From contig NC_052676.1 of assembly GCF_016802725.1 (NCBI RefSeq), positions 9,704,436 through 9,768,435 of the forward strand: a DNA stretch of 64,000 bases, written 5' to 3'. The notes under the pieces were generated by a model, which worked only from the letters and a program-made list of their open reading frames with translations, made no database searches and had not been told where the DNA came from. Below, piece by piece: positions 13,701 to 27,990 of this stretch. Positions within the stretch are counted from its first letter, which is position 1; every line of letters begins with the position of its first letter. A program made the translations under genes and the position numbers. The DNA is from Solenopsis invicta. Taxonomy: Eukaryota; Arthropoda; Insecta; Hymenoptera; Formicidae.

Positions 13701-16700
13701 TATCTCACGTGTTTTACGTTAAAAAGCGTCGAACAAGCGTTGATCTGCATCAGAAACATTACTATTGAAGATCCCAGCGCGAATTGCAAACGAATCGTTA
13801 TCTATGCGATATCTCACGTGTTTTACGTTAAAAAGCGTCGAACAAGCGTTGATCTGCATCAGAAACATAACTATTGAAGTTCCAAGCGCGAATTGCAAAT
13901 GAATCGTTATCTATGCGATATCTCACGTGTTTTACGTTAAAAAGCGTCAAACAAGCGTGGATCTTCATCAGAAACGAAACTATTGACGTTTACAGCGAGA
14001 ATTGCAAATTAATCGTTATCTATGCGATATCTCACGTGTTTTACGTTAAAAAGCGTCGAACAAGCGTTGATCTGCATCAGAAACGAAACTATTGAAGTTC
14101 CCTGCGCGAATTGCAAATGAATCGTTATCTATGCGATAACTCACGTGTTTTACGTTAAAATGCGTCGAACAAGCGTGGATCTTCATCGGAAACATAACTA
14201 TTGAAGTTCCCAGCGCGAATTGCAAACGAATCGCTATCTATGCGATATCTCACGTGTTTTACGTTAAAATGCTTCAAACAAGCGTTGATCTGCATCAGAA
14301 ACGTAACTATTGAATTTCCCAGCGCGAATTGCAAACTAATCGCTATCTATGCGATATCTCACGTGTTTTACGTTAAAAAGCGTCAAACAAGCGTTGATCT
14401 GCATCAGAAACGTAACTATTGAATTTCCCAGCCCGAATTGCAAATGAATCGTTATCTATGCGATATCTCACGTGTTTTACGTTAAAAAGCGTCGAACAAA
14501 CGTTGATCTGCATCAGAAACATAACTATTGAAGTTCCCAGCGCGAATTGCAAACGAATCGCTATCTATGCGATATCTCACGTGTTTTACGTTAAAATGCT
14601 TCAAACAAGGGTTGATCTGCATCAGAAACGTAACTATTGAATTTCCCAGCGCGAATTGCAAATGAATCGTTATCTATGCGATAACTCACGTGTTTTACGT
14701 TAAAAAGCGTCGAACAAACGTTGATCTGCATCAGAAACATAACTATTGAAGTTCCCAGCGCGAATTGCAAACGAATCGCTATCTATGCGATATCTCACGT
14801 GTTTTACGTTAAAAAGCGTCAAACAAGCGTTGATCTGCATCAGAAACGAACTATTGAAGTTCCCTGCGCGAATTGCAAATGAATCGTTATCTATGCGATA
14901 TCTCACGTGTTTTACGTTAAAAAGCGTCGTACAAGCTTCGTTCTGCATCAGAAACATAACTATTGAAGTTCCCTGCTCGAATTGCAAATGAATCGTTATC
15001 TACGCGATATCTTACGTGTTTTACGTTAAAAAGCGTCAAACAAGCGTGGATCTGCATCAGAAACGAACTATTGAATTTCCCTGCGCGAATTGCAAATGAA
15101 TCGTTATCTACGCGATATCTCACGTGTTTTACGTTAAAAAGCGTCGAACAAACGTTGATCTGCATCAGAAACATAACTATTGAAGATCCCAGTGCGAATT
15201 GCAAACGAATCGCTATCTATGCGATATCTTACGTGTTTTACGTTAAAAAGCGTCAAACAAGCGTGGATCTGCTACAGAAACGAACTATTGAAGTTCCCTG
15301 CGCGAATTGCAAATGAATCGTTATCTATGCGATATCTCACGTGTTTTACGTTAAAAAGCGTCGAACAAGCGTTGATCTGCATCAGAAACATAACTATTGA
15401 AGATCCCAGCGCGAATTGCAAACGAATCGCTATCTATGCGATATCTCACGTGTTTTACGTTAAAAGCGTCAAACAAGCGTGGATCTGCATCAGAAACGAA
15501 ACTATTGACGTTTACAGCGAGAATTGCAAATGAATCGTTATCTATGCGATATCTCACGTGTTTTACGTTAAAAAGCGTCGAACAAACGTTGATCTGCATC
15601 AGAAACATAACTATTGAAGTTCCAAGTGCGAATTGCAAACGAATAGCTAGCTATGCGATATCTCACGTGTTTTTCGTTAAAAAGCGTCGAACAAGCGTCG
15701 TTCTGCATCAGAAACATAACTATTGAAGTTCCCTGCGCGAATTGCAAATGAATCGTTATCTATGCGATATCTTACGTGTTTTACGTTAAAAAGCGTCAAA
15801 CAAGCGTGTATCTGCATCAGAAACGAACTATTGAAGTTCCCTGCGCGAATTGCAAATGAATCGTTATCTATGCGATATCTCACGTGTTTTACGTTAAAAT
15901 GCTTCAAACAAGGGTTGATCTGCATCAGAAACGTAACTATTGAATTTCCCAGCGTGAATTGCAAATGAATCGTTATCTATGCGATATCTCACGTGTTTTA
16001 CGTTAAAAAGCGTCGAACAAGCGTTGATCTGCATCAGAAACATAACTATTGAAGATCCCTGCGCGAATTGCAAACGAATCGTTATCTATGCGATATCTCA
16101 CGTGTTTTACGTTAAAAAGCGTCGAACAAGCGTCGTTCTGCATCAGAAACATAACTATTGAAGTTTCCTGCGCGAATTGCAAATGAATCGTTATCTATGC
16201 GATATCATACGTGTTTTACGTTAAAAAGCGTCAAACAAGCGTGGATCTGCATCAGAAACGAACTATTGAAGTTCCCTGCGCGAATTGCAAATGAATCGTT
16301 ATCTATGCGATATCTAACGTGTTTTACGTTAAAAAGCGTCGAACAAGCGTTGATCTGCATCAGAAACATAACTATTGAAGATCCCAGCGCGAATTGCAAA
16401 CGAATCGCTATCTATGCGATATCTCACGTGTTTTACGTTAAAAAGCGTCAAACAAGCGTGGATCTTCATCAGAAACGAAACTATTGACGTTTACAGCGAG
16501 AATTGCAAATGAATCGTTATCTATGCGATATCTCACGTGTTTTACGTTAAAATGCGTCGAACAAGCGTGGATCTTCATCAGAAACATAACTATTGAAGTT
16601 CCCAGCGCGAATTGCAAACGAATCGCTATCTATGCGATATCTCACGTGTTTTACGTTAAAATGCGTCAAACAAGGGTTGATCTGCATCAGAAACGTAACT

Positions 16701-19700
16701 ATTGAATTTCCCAGCGTGAATTGCAAATGAATCGTTATCTATGCGATATCTCACGTGTTTTACGTTAAAAAGCGTCGAACAAACGTTGATCTGCATCAGA
16801 AACGATACTATTGAAGTTCCCTGCGCGAATTGCAAATGAATCGTTATCTACGCGATATCTTACGTGTTTTACGTTAAAAAGCGTCAAACAAGCGTGGATC
16901 TGCATCAGAAACGAACTATTGAAGTTCCCTGCGCGAATTGCAAATGAATCGTTATCTATGCGATATCTCACGTGTTTTACGTTAAAAAGCGTCAAACAAG
17001 CGTTGATCTGCATCAGAAACGAAACTATTGAAGTTCCCTGCGCGAATTGCAAATGAATCGTTATCTATGCGATATCTCACGTGTTTTACGTTAAAAAGCG
17101 TCGAACAAGCGTTGATCTGCATCAGAAACATAACTATTGAAGTTCCCAGCGCGAATTGCAAACGAATCGCTATCTATGCGATATCTCACGTGTTTTACGT
17201 TAAAATGCTTCAAACAAGCGTTGATATCCATCAGAAACGTAACTATTGAATTTCCCAGCGCGAATTGCAAATGAATCGTTATCTATGCGATATCTCACGT
17301 GTTTTACGTTAAAAAGCGTCGAACATGCGTTGATCTGCACCAGAAACATAACAATTGTAGTTCCAATCGCGAATTGCAAACGAATCGCTATCTATGCGAT
17401 ATCTCACGTGTTTTACGTTAAAATGTTTGAAACAAGCGAAGTTCTGCATCAGAAACGTAACTATTGAATTTCCCAGCGCGAATTGCAAATGAATCGTTAT
17501 CTATGCGATATCTCACGTGTTTTACGTTAAAAAGCGTCGAACAAGCGTTGATCTGCATCAGAAACGTTACTATTGAAGTTCCCTGCGCGAATTGCAAATG
17601 AATCGTTATCTATGCTATATCTCACGTGTTTTACGTTAATATGCTTCAAACAAGCGTTGATCTGCATCAGAAACGTAACTATTGAATTTCCCCGCGCAAA
17701 TTGTAAATGAATCGTTATCTATGCGATATCTCACGTGTTTTACGTTAAAAACCGTCGAACAAGAGTTGATCTGCATCAGAAGCGTAACTATTGAAGTTCA
17801 CAGCGCGAATTGCAAACGAATCGCTATCTATGCGATATCTCACGTGATTTACGTTAAAACACGTCGAACAAGCGTTGATCTGCATCAGAAACATAACTAT
17901 TAAATTTCCCAGCGCTAATTGCAAATGAATTGTTATCTATGCGATATCTTACGTGTTTTACGTTAAGAAGCGTCAATCAAGCGTGGATCTGCATCAGAAA
18001 CGAAACTATTGAAGTTCCCTGCGCGAATTGCAAATGAATCTTAATCTATGCGATATCTCACGTGTTTTACGTTAAAAAGCGTCGAACAAGCGTTGATCTG
18101 CATCAGAAACATAACTATTGAAGATCCCAGCGCGAATTGCAAACGAATCGCTATCTATGCGATATCTCACGTGTTTTACGTTAAAAAGCGTCAAACAAGC
18201 GTTGATCTGCATCAGAAACGAAACTATTGAAGTTCCCAGCGCGAATTGCAAATGAATCGTTATCTATGCGATATCTCACGTGTTTTACGTTAAAAAGCGT
18301 CAAACAAGCGTGGATCTGCATCAGAAACGAAACTATTGATGTTCCCAGCTCGAATTGCAAACTAATCGCTATCTATGCGATATCTCACGTGTTTTACGTT
18401 AAAATGCTTCAAACAAGCGATGATCTGCATCAGAAACGTTACTATTGAATTTCCCAGCCCGAATTGCAAATGAATCGTTATCTATGCGATATCTCACGTG
18501 TTTTACGTTAAAAAGAGTCGAACAAGCGTTGATCTGCATCAGAAACATTACTATTGATGATCCCAGCGCGAATTGCAAACGAATCGCTATCTATGCGATA
18601 TCTCACGTGTTTTACGTTAAAAAGCGTCAAACAAGCGTTGATCTGCATCAGAAACATAACTATTGAAGTTCCCAGCGCGAATTGCAAACGAATCGCTATC
18701 TATGCGATATCTAACGTGTTTTACGTTAAAATGCTTCAAACAAGGGTTGATCTGCATCAGAAACGTAACTATTGAATTTCCCAGCGTGAATTGCAAATGA
18801 ATCGTTATCTATGCGATATCTCACGTGTTTTACGTTAAAAAGCGTCGAACAAACGTTGATCTGCATCAGAAACATAACTATTGAAGATCCCTGTGCGAAT
18901 TGCAAACGAATCGTTATCTATGTGATATCTCACGTGTTTTACATTAAAAAGCGTCGAACAAGCGTCGATCTGCATCAGAAACATAACTATTGAAGTTCCC
19001 TGCGCGAATTGCAAATGAATCGTTATCTATGCGATATCTTACGTGTTTTACGTTAAAAAGCGTCAAACAAGCGTGGATCTGCATCAGAAACGAACTATTG
19101 AAGTTCCCTGCGCGAATTGCAAATGAATCGTTATCTATGCGATATCTCACGTGTTTTACGTTAAAAAGCGTCGAACAAGCGTTGATCTGCATCAGAAACA
19201 TAACTATTGAAGATCCCAGCGCGAATTGCAAACGAATCGCTATCTATGCGATATATCACGTGTTTTACGTTAAAGAGCGTCAAACAAGCGTGGATCTTCA
19301 TCAGAAACGAAACTATTGACGTTTACAGCGAGAATTGCAAATGAATCGTTATCTATGTGATATCTCACGTGTTTTACGTTAAAATGCGTCGAACAAGCGT
19401 GGATCTTCATCAGAAACATAACTATTGAAGTTCCCAGCGCGAATTGCAAACGAATCGCTATCTATGCGATATCTCACGTGTTTTACGTTAAAATGCTTCA
19501 AACAAGGGTTGATCTGCATAAGAAACGTAACTATTGAATTTCCCAGCGTGAATTGCAAATGAATCATTATCTATGCGATAACTCACGTGTTTTACGTTAA
19601 AAAGCGTCGAACAAACGTTGATCTGCATCAGAAACATAACTATTGAAGTTCCCAGTGCGAATTGCAAACGAATCGCTATCTATGCGATATCTCACGTGTT

Positions 19701-22700
19701 TTACGTTAAAAAGCGTCGAACAAGCGTAGTTCTGCATCAGAAACATAACTATTGAAGTTCCCAGCGCGAATTGCAAATGAATCGTTATCTATGCGATATC
19801 TTACGTGTTTTACGTTAAAAAGCGTCAAACAAGCGTGAATCTGCATCAGAAACGAACTATTGAAGTTCCCTGCGCGAATTGCAAATGAATCGTTATCTAT
19901 GCGATATCTCACGTGTTTTACGTTAAAAAGCGTCGAACAAGCGTTGATCTGCATCAGAAACATAACTATTGAAGATCCCAGCGCGAATTGCAAACGAATC
20001 GCTATCTATGCGATATATCACGTGTTTTACGTTAAAAAGCGTCAAACAAGCGTGGATCTTCATCAGAAACGAAACTATTGACGTTTACAGCGAGAATTGC
20101 AAATTAATCGTTATCTATGCGATATCTCACGTGTTTTACGTTAAAAAGCGTCAAACAAGCGTTGATCTGCATCAGAAACGAAACTATTGAAGTTCCCTGC
20201 GCGAATTGCAAATGAATCGTTATCTATGCGATATCTCACGTGTTTTACGTTAAAAAGCGTCGTACAAGCTTCGTTCTGCATCAGAAACATAACTATTGAA
20301 GTTCCCTGCTCCAATTGCAAATGAATCGTAATCTACGCGATATCTTACGTGTTTTACGTTAAAAAGCGTCAAACAAGCGTGGATCTGCATCAGAAACGAA
20401 CTATTGAAGTTCCCTGCGCGAATTGCAAATGAATCGTTATCTATGCGATATCTCACGTGTTTTACGTTAAAAAGCGTCGAACAAACGTTGATCTGCATCA
20501 GAAACATAACTATTGAAGATCCCAGCGCGAATTGCAAACGAATCGCTATCTATGCGATATCTTACGTGTTTTACGTTAAAAAGCGTCAAACAAGCGTGGA
20601 TCTGCATCAGAAACGAAACTATTGAAGTTCCCTGCGCGAATTGCAAATGAATCGTTATCTATGCGATATCTAACGTGTTTTACGTTAAATAGCGTCGAAC
20701 AAGCGTTGATCTGCATCAGAAACGTAACTATTGAAGATCCCACCGCGAATTGCAAACGAATCGCTATCTATGCGATATATCACGTGTTTTACGTTAAAGA
20801 GCGTCAAACAAGCGTGGATCTTCATCAGAAACGAAACTATTGACGTTTACAGCGAGAATTGCAAATTAATCGTTATCTATGCGATATCTCACGTGTTTTA
20901 CGTTAAAATGCTTCAAACAAGGGTTGATCTGCATCAGAAACGTAACTATTGAATTTCACAGCGCGAATTGCAAATGAATCGTTATCTATGCGATATCTCA
21001 CGTGTTTTACGTTAAAAAGCGTCGAACAAACGTTGATCTGCATCAGAAACATAACTATTGAAGTTCCAAGTGCGAATTGCAAACGAATAGCTAGCTATGC
21101 GATATCTCACGTGTTTTTCGTTAAAAAGCGTCGATCAAGCGTCGTTCTGCATCAGAAACATAACTATTGAAGTTCCCTGCGCGAATTGCAAATGAATCGT
21201 TATCTATGCGATATCTTACGTGTTTTACGTTAAAAAGCGTCAAACAAGCGTGAATCTGCATCAGAAACGAACTATTGAAGTTCCCTGCGCGAATTGCAAA
21301 TGAATCGTTATCTATGCGATATCTAACGTGTTTTACGTTAAAATGCTTCAAACAAGGGTTGATCTGCATCAGAAACGTAACTATTGAATTTCCCAGCGTG
21401 AATTGCAAATGAATCGTTATCTATGCGATATCTCACGTGTTTTACGTTAAAAAGCGTCGAACAAGCGTTGATCTGCATCAGAAACATAACTATTGAAGAT
21501 CCCAGCGCGAATTGCAAACGAATCGCTATATATGCGATATAGCACGTGTTTTACGTTAAACAGCGTCAAACAAGCGTGGATCTTCATCAGAAACGAAACT
21601 ATTGACGTTTACAGCGAGAATTGCAAATGAATCGTTATCTATGTGATATCTCACGTGTTTTACGTTAAAATGCGTCGAACAAGCGTGGATCTTCATCAGA
21701 AACATAACTATTGAAGTTCCCAGCGCGAATTGCAAACGAATCGCTATCTATGCGATATCTCACGTGTTTTACGTTAAAATGCTTCAAACAAGGATTGATC
21801 TGCATCAGAAACGTAACTATTGAATTTCCAAGCGTGAATTGCAAATGAATCGTTATCTATGCGATATCTCACGTGTTTTACGTTAAAAAGCGTCGAACAA
21901 ACGTTGATCTGCATCAGAAACATAACTATTGAAGTTCCCAGTGCGAATTGCAAACGAATCGCTATCTATGCGATATCTCACGTGTTTTACGTTAAAAAGC
22001 GTCAAACAAGCGTGAATCTGCATCAGAAACGAACTATTGAAGTTCCCTGCGCGAATTGCAAATGAATCGTAATCTATGCGATATCTAACGTGTTTTACTT
22101 TAAAAAGCGTCGAACAAGCGTTGATCTGCATCAGAAACATAACTATTGAAGATCCCAGCGCGAATTGCAAACGAATCGCTATCTATGCGATATATCACGT
22201 GTTTTACGTTAAAAAGCGTCAAACAAGCGTGGATCTTCATCAGAAATGCAACTATTGACGTTTACAGCGAGAATAGCAAATTAATCGTTATCTATGCGAT
22301 ATCTCACGTGTTTTACGTTAAAAAGCGTCAAACAAGCGTTGATCTGCATCAGAAACGATACTATTGATGTTCCCTGCGCGAATTGCAAATGAATCGTTAT
22401 CTACGCGATATCTTACGTGTCGTACGTTAAAAAGCGTCGAACAAGCGTTGATCTGCATCAGAAACATAACTATTTAAGTTCCCAGCGCGAATTGCAAACG
22501 AATCGCTATCTATGCGATATCTCACGTGTTTTACGTTAAAATGCTTCAAACAATCGTTGATATCCATCAGAAACGTAACTATTGAATTTCCCAGCGCGAA
22601 TTGCAAATGAATCGTTATCTATGCGATATCTCACGTGTTTTACGTTAAAAAGCGTCGAAAATGCGTTGATCTGCACCAGAAACATAACAATTGTAGTTCC

Positions 22701-25700
22701 AATCGCGAATTGCAAACGAATCGCTATCTATGCGATATCTCACGTGTTTTACGTTAAAATGTTTGAAACAAGCGAATTTCTGCATCGGAAACGTAACTAT
22801 TGAATTTCCCAGCGCGAATTGCAAATGAATCGTTATCTATGCGATATCACACGTGTTTTACGTTAAAAAGGGTCGAACAAGCGTTGATCTTCATCAGAAA
22901 GGTTACTATTGAAGTTCCCTGCGCGAATTGCAAATGAATCGTTATCTATGCTATATCTCACGTGTTTTACGTTAATATGCTTCAAACAAGCGTTGATCTG
23001 CATCAGAAACGTAACTATTGAATTTCCCAGCGCAAATTGTAAATGAATCGTTATCTATGCGATATCTCACGTGTTTTACGTTAAAAACCGTCGAACAAGA
23101 GTTGATCTGCATCAGAAGCGTAACTATTGAAGTTCACAGCGCGAATTGCAAACGAATCGCTATCTATGCGATATCTCACGTGTTTTACGTTAAAATGCTT
23201 CAAACAAGCGTGGATATTCATCAGAAACTAAACTATTGACGTTTACAGCGAGAATTGCAAATGAATCGTTTTCTATGCGATATCTCACGTGTTTTACGTT
23301 AAAAAGCGTCGAAAAAGCGTTGATCTGCACCATAAACGTAACTATTTAATTTCCCAGCGCGAATTGTAAATGAATCGTTATCTATGCGATATCTCACGTC
23401 TTTTACGTTAAAATGCTTCAAACAAGCGTTGATCTGCATCAGAAGCGTAACTATTGAAGTTCCCAGCGCGAATTGCAAACGAATCGCTATCTATGCGATA
23501 TCTCACGTGTTTTACGTTAAAACAAGTCAATCAAGCGTTGATCTGCATCAGAAACATAACTATTGCAGTTTCCAGCGCGAATTGCAGACGAATCGCTATC
23601 TATGCGATATCTCACGTGTTTTACGTTAAAATGCTTCAAATAAGCGTTGATCTGCATCAGAAACGTAACTATTGAATTTCCCAGCGCGAATTGTAAATGA
23701 ATCGTTATCTATGCGATATCTCACGTGTTTTACGTTAAAAAGCGTCGAACAAGCGTTGATCTGCATCAGAAACATAACTATTGATGTTCAAAGCGCTAAT
23801 TGCAAAGGAATCGCTATCTATGCGATATTTCACGTGTTTTACGTTGAAATGCTTCAAACAAGCGTTGATCTGCGTCAGAAACATAACTATTGAAGTTCCC
23901 AGCGCGAATTGCAAACGAATCGCTATCTATGCGATATCTCACGTGTTTTAGGTTGGAATGCTTCAAACAAGCGTGGATCTTCATCAGAAGCGAAACTACT
24001 GACGTTTACAACGATAATTGCAAATGAATTGTTATATATGTAATATCTCACGTGTTTTACGTTAAAAAGCGTGGAACAAGAGTTGAACTGCATCAGAAAC
24101 GAAACTAATGAAGTTCCCTGCGCGAATTGCAAACGAATCGCTATCTATGCGATATCTCACGAGTTTTACGTTAAAACACGTCAATCAAGCGTTGATCTGC
24201 ATCAGAAAAATAACTATTGAATTTCCCAGCGCGAATTGCAAATGAATCGTTATCGATGCGATATCTCACGTGTTTTACGTTAGAAAGCGTCGAACAAGCG
24301 TTGATCAGCAACAGAAACATAACTATTGAAGTTCCCAGCGCGAATTGCACAGGAATGGCTATCTATGCGATATCTCACGTGTTTTACGTTAAAATGCTTC
24401 AAACAAGCGTTGATCTCCATCAGAAACGTAACTATTGAATTTCCCAGCGCGAATTGCAAATGTATCGTTATCTATGCGATATCTCACGTGTTTTACGTTA
24501 AAAAGCGTCGAACAAGCGTTGATCTGCATCAGAAACGTTACTATTGAATTTCACAGCGTGAATTGCAAACGAATCGCAATCTATGCGATTTCTCACGTGT
24601 TTTACGTTAAAATGCTTCAAACAAGCGATGATCTGCATCAGAAACGAAACTATTGAATTTCCCTGCCCGAATTGCAACTGAATAGTTATCTTTGCGATAT
24701 CTTACGTGTTTTACGTTAAAAAGCGTCAAACAAGCGTTGATCAGAATCAGAAACATAACTATTGAAGTTCCCAGCCCAAATTGCACATGATTCGTTATAT
24801 ATGCTATATCTCACGTGTTTTACGTTAAAAAGCGTCAAACAAGTGTTGATCTGCAGCAGAAACATAACTATTGAAGTTCCCAGCGCTAATTGCAAATGAA
24901 TTGTTATCTATGCGATATCTCACGTGTTTTACGTTAAAATGCGTCAAACAAGCGTGGTTCTTCGTCAGAAGCAAAACTACTGAACTTCGCAGTGCGAATT
25001 GCAAATGAATCGTTATCTATGAGATATCTCAAGTGTATTACGTTAAAAAGCGTTAAACAAGTGTTGATCAGCATCAGAAACGAAACTATTGAATTTCCCA
25101 GCGAAAATTACATATGAATCGTTATCTATGCGATATCTCACTTGTTTTACGTTAAAACACGTCGAACAAGCGTTGATCTGCATCAGAAACATAACTATTG
25201 GAGTTCCAAGCACTAATTGCAAATGAATCGTTATCTATGCAATATCTCACGTGTTTTACTTTAAATAGCGTCAAACAAACTTGGATCTGCATCAGATACG
25301 AATCTATAGAAGTTACCAGCGCGAATTGCAAATGAATCGATATCTACGCGATATCTCACGTGATTTACGTTAAAAAGCGTCAAACAAGATTGGAACTGCA
25401 TCAGAAACGAATCTTTTGAAGTTCCCAGTTCGAATTGCAAATGAATCGTTATCTATGCGATATCTCACGTGTTTTACCTTAATAAGCGTCAAGCAAGCTT
25501 TGATCTGCATCAGAAACGAAACTATTGAATTTCCCAGCGAGAATTACATATGAATCGTTATCTATGCGATATCTCACTTGTTTTACGTTAAAACACGTCG
25601 AACAAGCGTTGATCTGCTTCATAAACATAACTATTGATGTTCCAAGCACTAATTGCCAATGAATCGTTATCTATGTGATATCTCACGTTTTTAACGTTAA

Positions 25701-27990
25701 AACACGTCGAACAAGCGTGTATCTACATCAGAAACATAACTATTGAATTTTCCAGCTCGAATTACAAATGAATCGTTATCTATGCTATATCTCACATGTT
25801 TTACGTTAAAAAGCGTCAAACAAGGGTTGATATGCATCAGAAAAGAAATTATTGAACTTCTCAGCGAGAATTACAAACGAATCGTTATCTATGCTATATC
25901 TCACGTGTTTTACGTTAAATACGACGAACAATCATTGATCTGCATCAGAAACATATCTATTGAAGTTCCCTGCGCGAATTGCAAATGAATCGTTATCTAT
26001 GCGGTATCTCACGTTTTTAAGGTTAAAACACGTCGAACAAGCGTTGATCTACATCAGAACCATAACTATTGAATTTTCCAGCTCGAATTACAAATGAAAC
26101 CTTATCTATGCTATTACTCACATGTTTTATGTTAAAAAGCCTCGAACAAACGTGTATCTGCATCTGAAACGTAACTAAAAAGGCTCCCAACTTGAAACTC
26201 AAATGAATCGTTATCTGCGCAATATCTCACGTGTTTTACGTTAAAAAGCGTCAAACAAGCGTTGATCTGCATCAGAAACGAAACTATTAAAGTTCCCTGC
26301 GCGAATTGCAAATGTATCGTTATCTATGAAATATCTCACGTGTTTTACGTTAAAAAGCGTTTAACAACGTTGATCTGCATCAGAAACGAAACTATTGAAG
26401 TTCCCAGCGCGAATTGCAAATGAATCGTTATCTATGTGATATCTCACGTGTTTTACGTTAAATAGCGTCAAACAAACATGGATCTGCATCAGAAACGAAT
26501 CTATAGAAGTTACCAGCGCGAATTGCAAATGAATCGATATCAACGCGATATCTCACGTGATTTACGTTAAAACACGTCGAACAAGCGTTGATCTGCATCA
26601 GAAACATAACTATTAAATTTCCCAGCGCTAATTGCAAATGAATTGTTATCTATGCGATATCTCACGTGTTTTACGTTAAAATGCGTTAAACAAGCGTGGT
26701 TCTTCATCAGAAACGAAACTATTGAAGATCGCAGTGCGATTTGCAAATGAATCGTTATCTATGTGATATCTCACATGTTTTACGTTAAAAAGCGTCAAAC
26801 AAGCGTTGATCTGCATCAAAAACGAAACTATTGAATTTCCCAGCTCGCATTGCAAATGAATCGTTAGCTCTGAGATATCTCACGTGTTTTACGTTAGAAA
26901 GCATAGAACAAGCGTTGATCTGCAACAGAAACGAATCTATTAAATTTCTCTGCGCAAATTGTAAATGAATCGTTATCTATGCAATATCTCACGTGTTTTA
27001 CGTTAGATATCTTCGAACAAGCGTTGATCTGCAACACAAACAAAACTAATAAATTTCCCAACGCGAATTGCTAATAAATTGTTTTCTATGCGATATCTCA
27101 CGTGTTTTACTTTAGAAACCATCGATCAAGCGATGATCTGCATCAGAAACAAATCTATTGAAGTTCCCAGAGCAAATTGCAAATGAATGATCATCTATGC
27201 GATATCTTACGTGTTTTACGATAGAAACCATCGAACAAGCGTGGATCTGCATCAAAAACGAATCTATTGAAGTTTCCAGCGTTGATTGCAAATGAAACGT
27301 TATGTATGCGATATCTCACGTGTATTACGTTAAAAAACAATGAACAAGCAATGATCTGCGTTAAAAACGATACTTTTGCCGTTCTTTGTGCGTATTTCTA
27401 ATGAAACCTTTTCTATGTTATATTTTATGTGTATTACGTTAAAATATATTGAACAAGCGTTGATCTGTCTTGAAATCCTAAATATTACCTTTTTTCAGCA
27501 CCTATTTCAAATAAATCTCTATTTATGCGATATCTCACGTTCATTACGTTAAAAAGCGTCAAGCAATCGTTGTTCTGCTTAAGTTACAAAACTGTTGTCG
27601 TTCTTCAGCGCGCATTTCAAGTTAAACTTTATCTGTACGATATCTCATGTGTATTATGTTAAAAAGCATTAAACAATCGTTGGTCCCCATTAAAAAAGAT
27701 ATTATTTCCGTTCTTCAGCACGCATTTTAAATAAAACGTTATTTATGCGATATCTCACGTGTACTACGTTTAATAGCATTGAGCAAGCGTTGATCTGTTT
27801 TTAAAACAAAATTATTGTCCTTCTTCGTCGCGCAATTCAAATGAATCGTTCTCTATGCCATGTCTCTGTATTACGTTAAAAAGCATTGAAAAAACGTTGA
27901 TCTGCATTAAAATTAAATCTAATACTGTGTTTCAGTTTGCATTTCAAATAATACCTTCTCTATTCAATCTCTCACGTATATTATTTTGCT
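1731..27990. repeat. 109-bp tandem satellite array, about 240 monomers
   Basis: Each monomer carries the landmark GCGATATCTCACGTGTTTTA, then GTTAAAA, a CATCAGAAAC block, CTATTGA and GCGAATTGCAAA. Landmarks recur every 109 bp, for example CTATTGA near 3416, 3525, 3743 and 3961; some monomers are 108 bp. Two main subtypes often alternate (ATGAATCGTTATC and ACGAATCGCTATC), suggesting a 218-bp dimer, with larger blocks reused at distance. Divergence is low from about 1.8 to 22 kb, rises after 24 kb, and monomers are barely recognisable from 27.3 to 28 kb. The left edge at 1731 is sharp. Overlapping ORFs of 60-117 codons in every frame are by-products of one stop codon per period and are not genes. 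Role unknown; satellites of this kind often lie in pericentromeric heterochromatin. Confidence 0.97.
25000..27990. repeat. decayed right edge of the satellite array
   Basis: Monomers here keep the 109-bp register and the CACGTG region but differ from one another at many positions. The last ones (27300-27990) retain only the GATATCTCACGTG and GTTGATCTG landmarks. This is the usual picture of an old array margin no longer homogenised by exchange. Confidence 0.8.

Noticed and set aside
1822..25988. About 100 overlapping ORFs of 60-117 codons (KFPARIANESLSMRYLTCF-type and antisense types)
   Set aside because: They repeat every 109 or 218 bp in all frames and both strands and arise from the satellite having few stops per period. 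There is no start context, no single frame and no protein-like conservation.
1731..27990. CRISPR-like array
   Set aside because: The whole 109-bp unit repeats without unique spacers, and the surroundings are eukaryotic.
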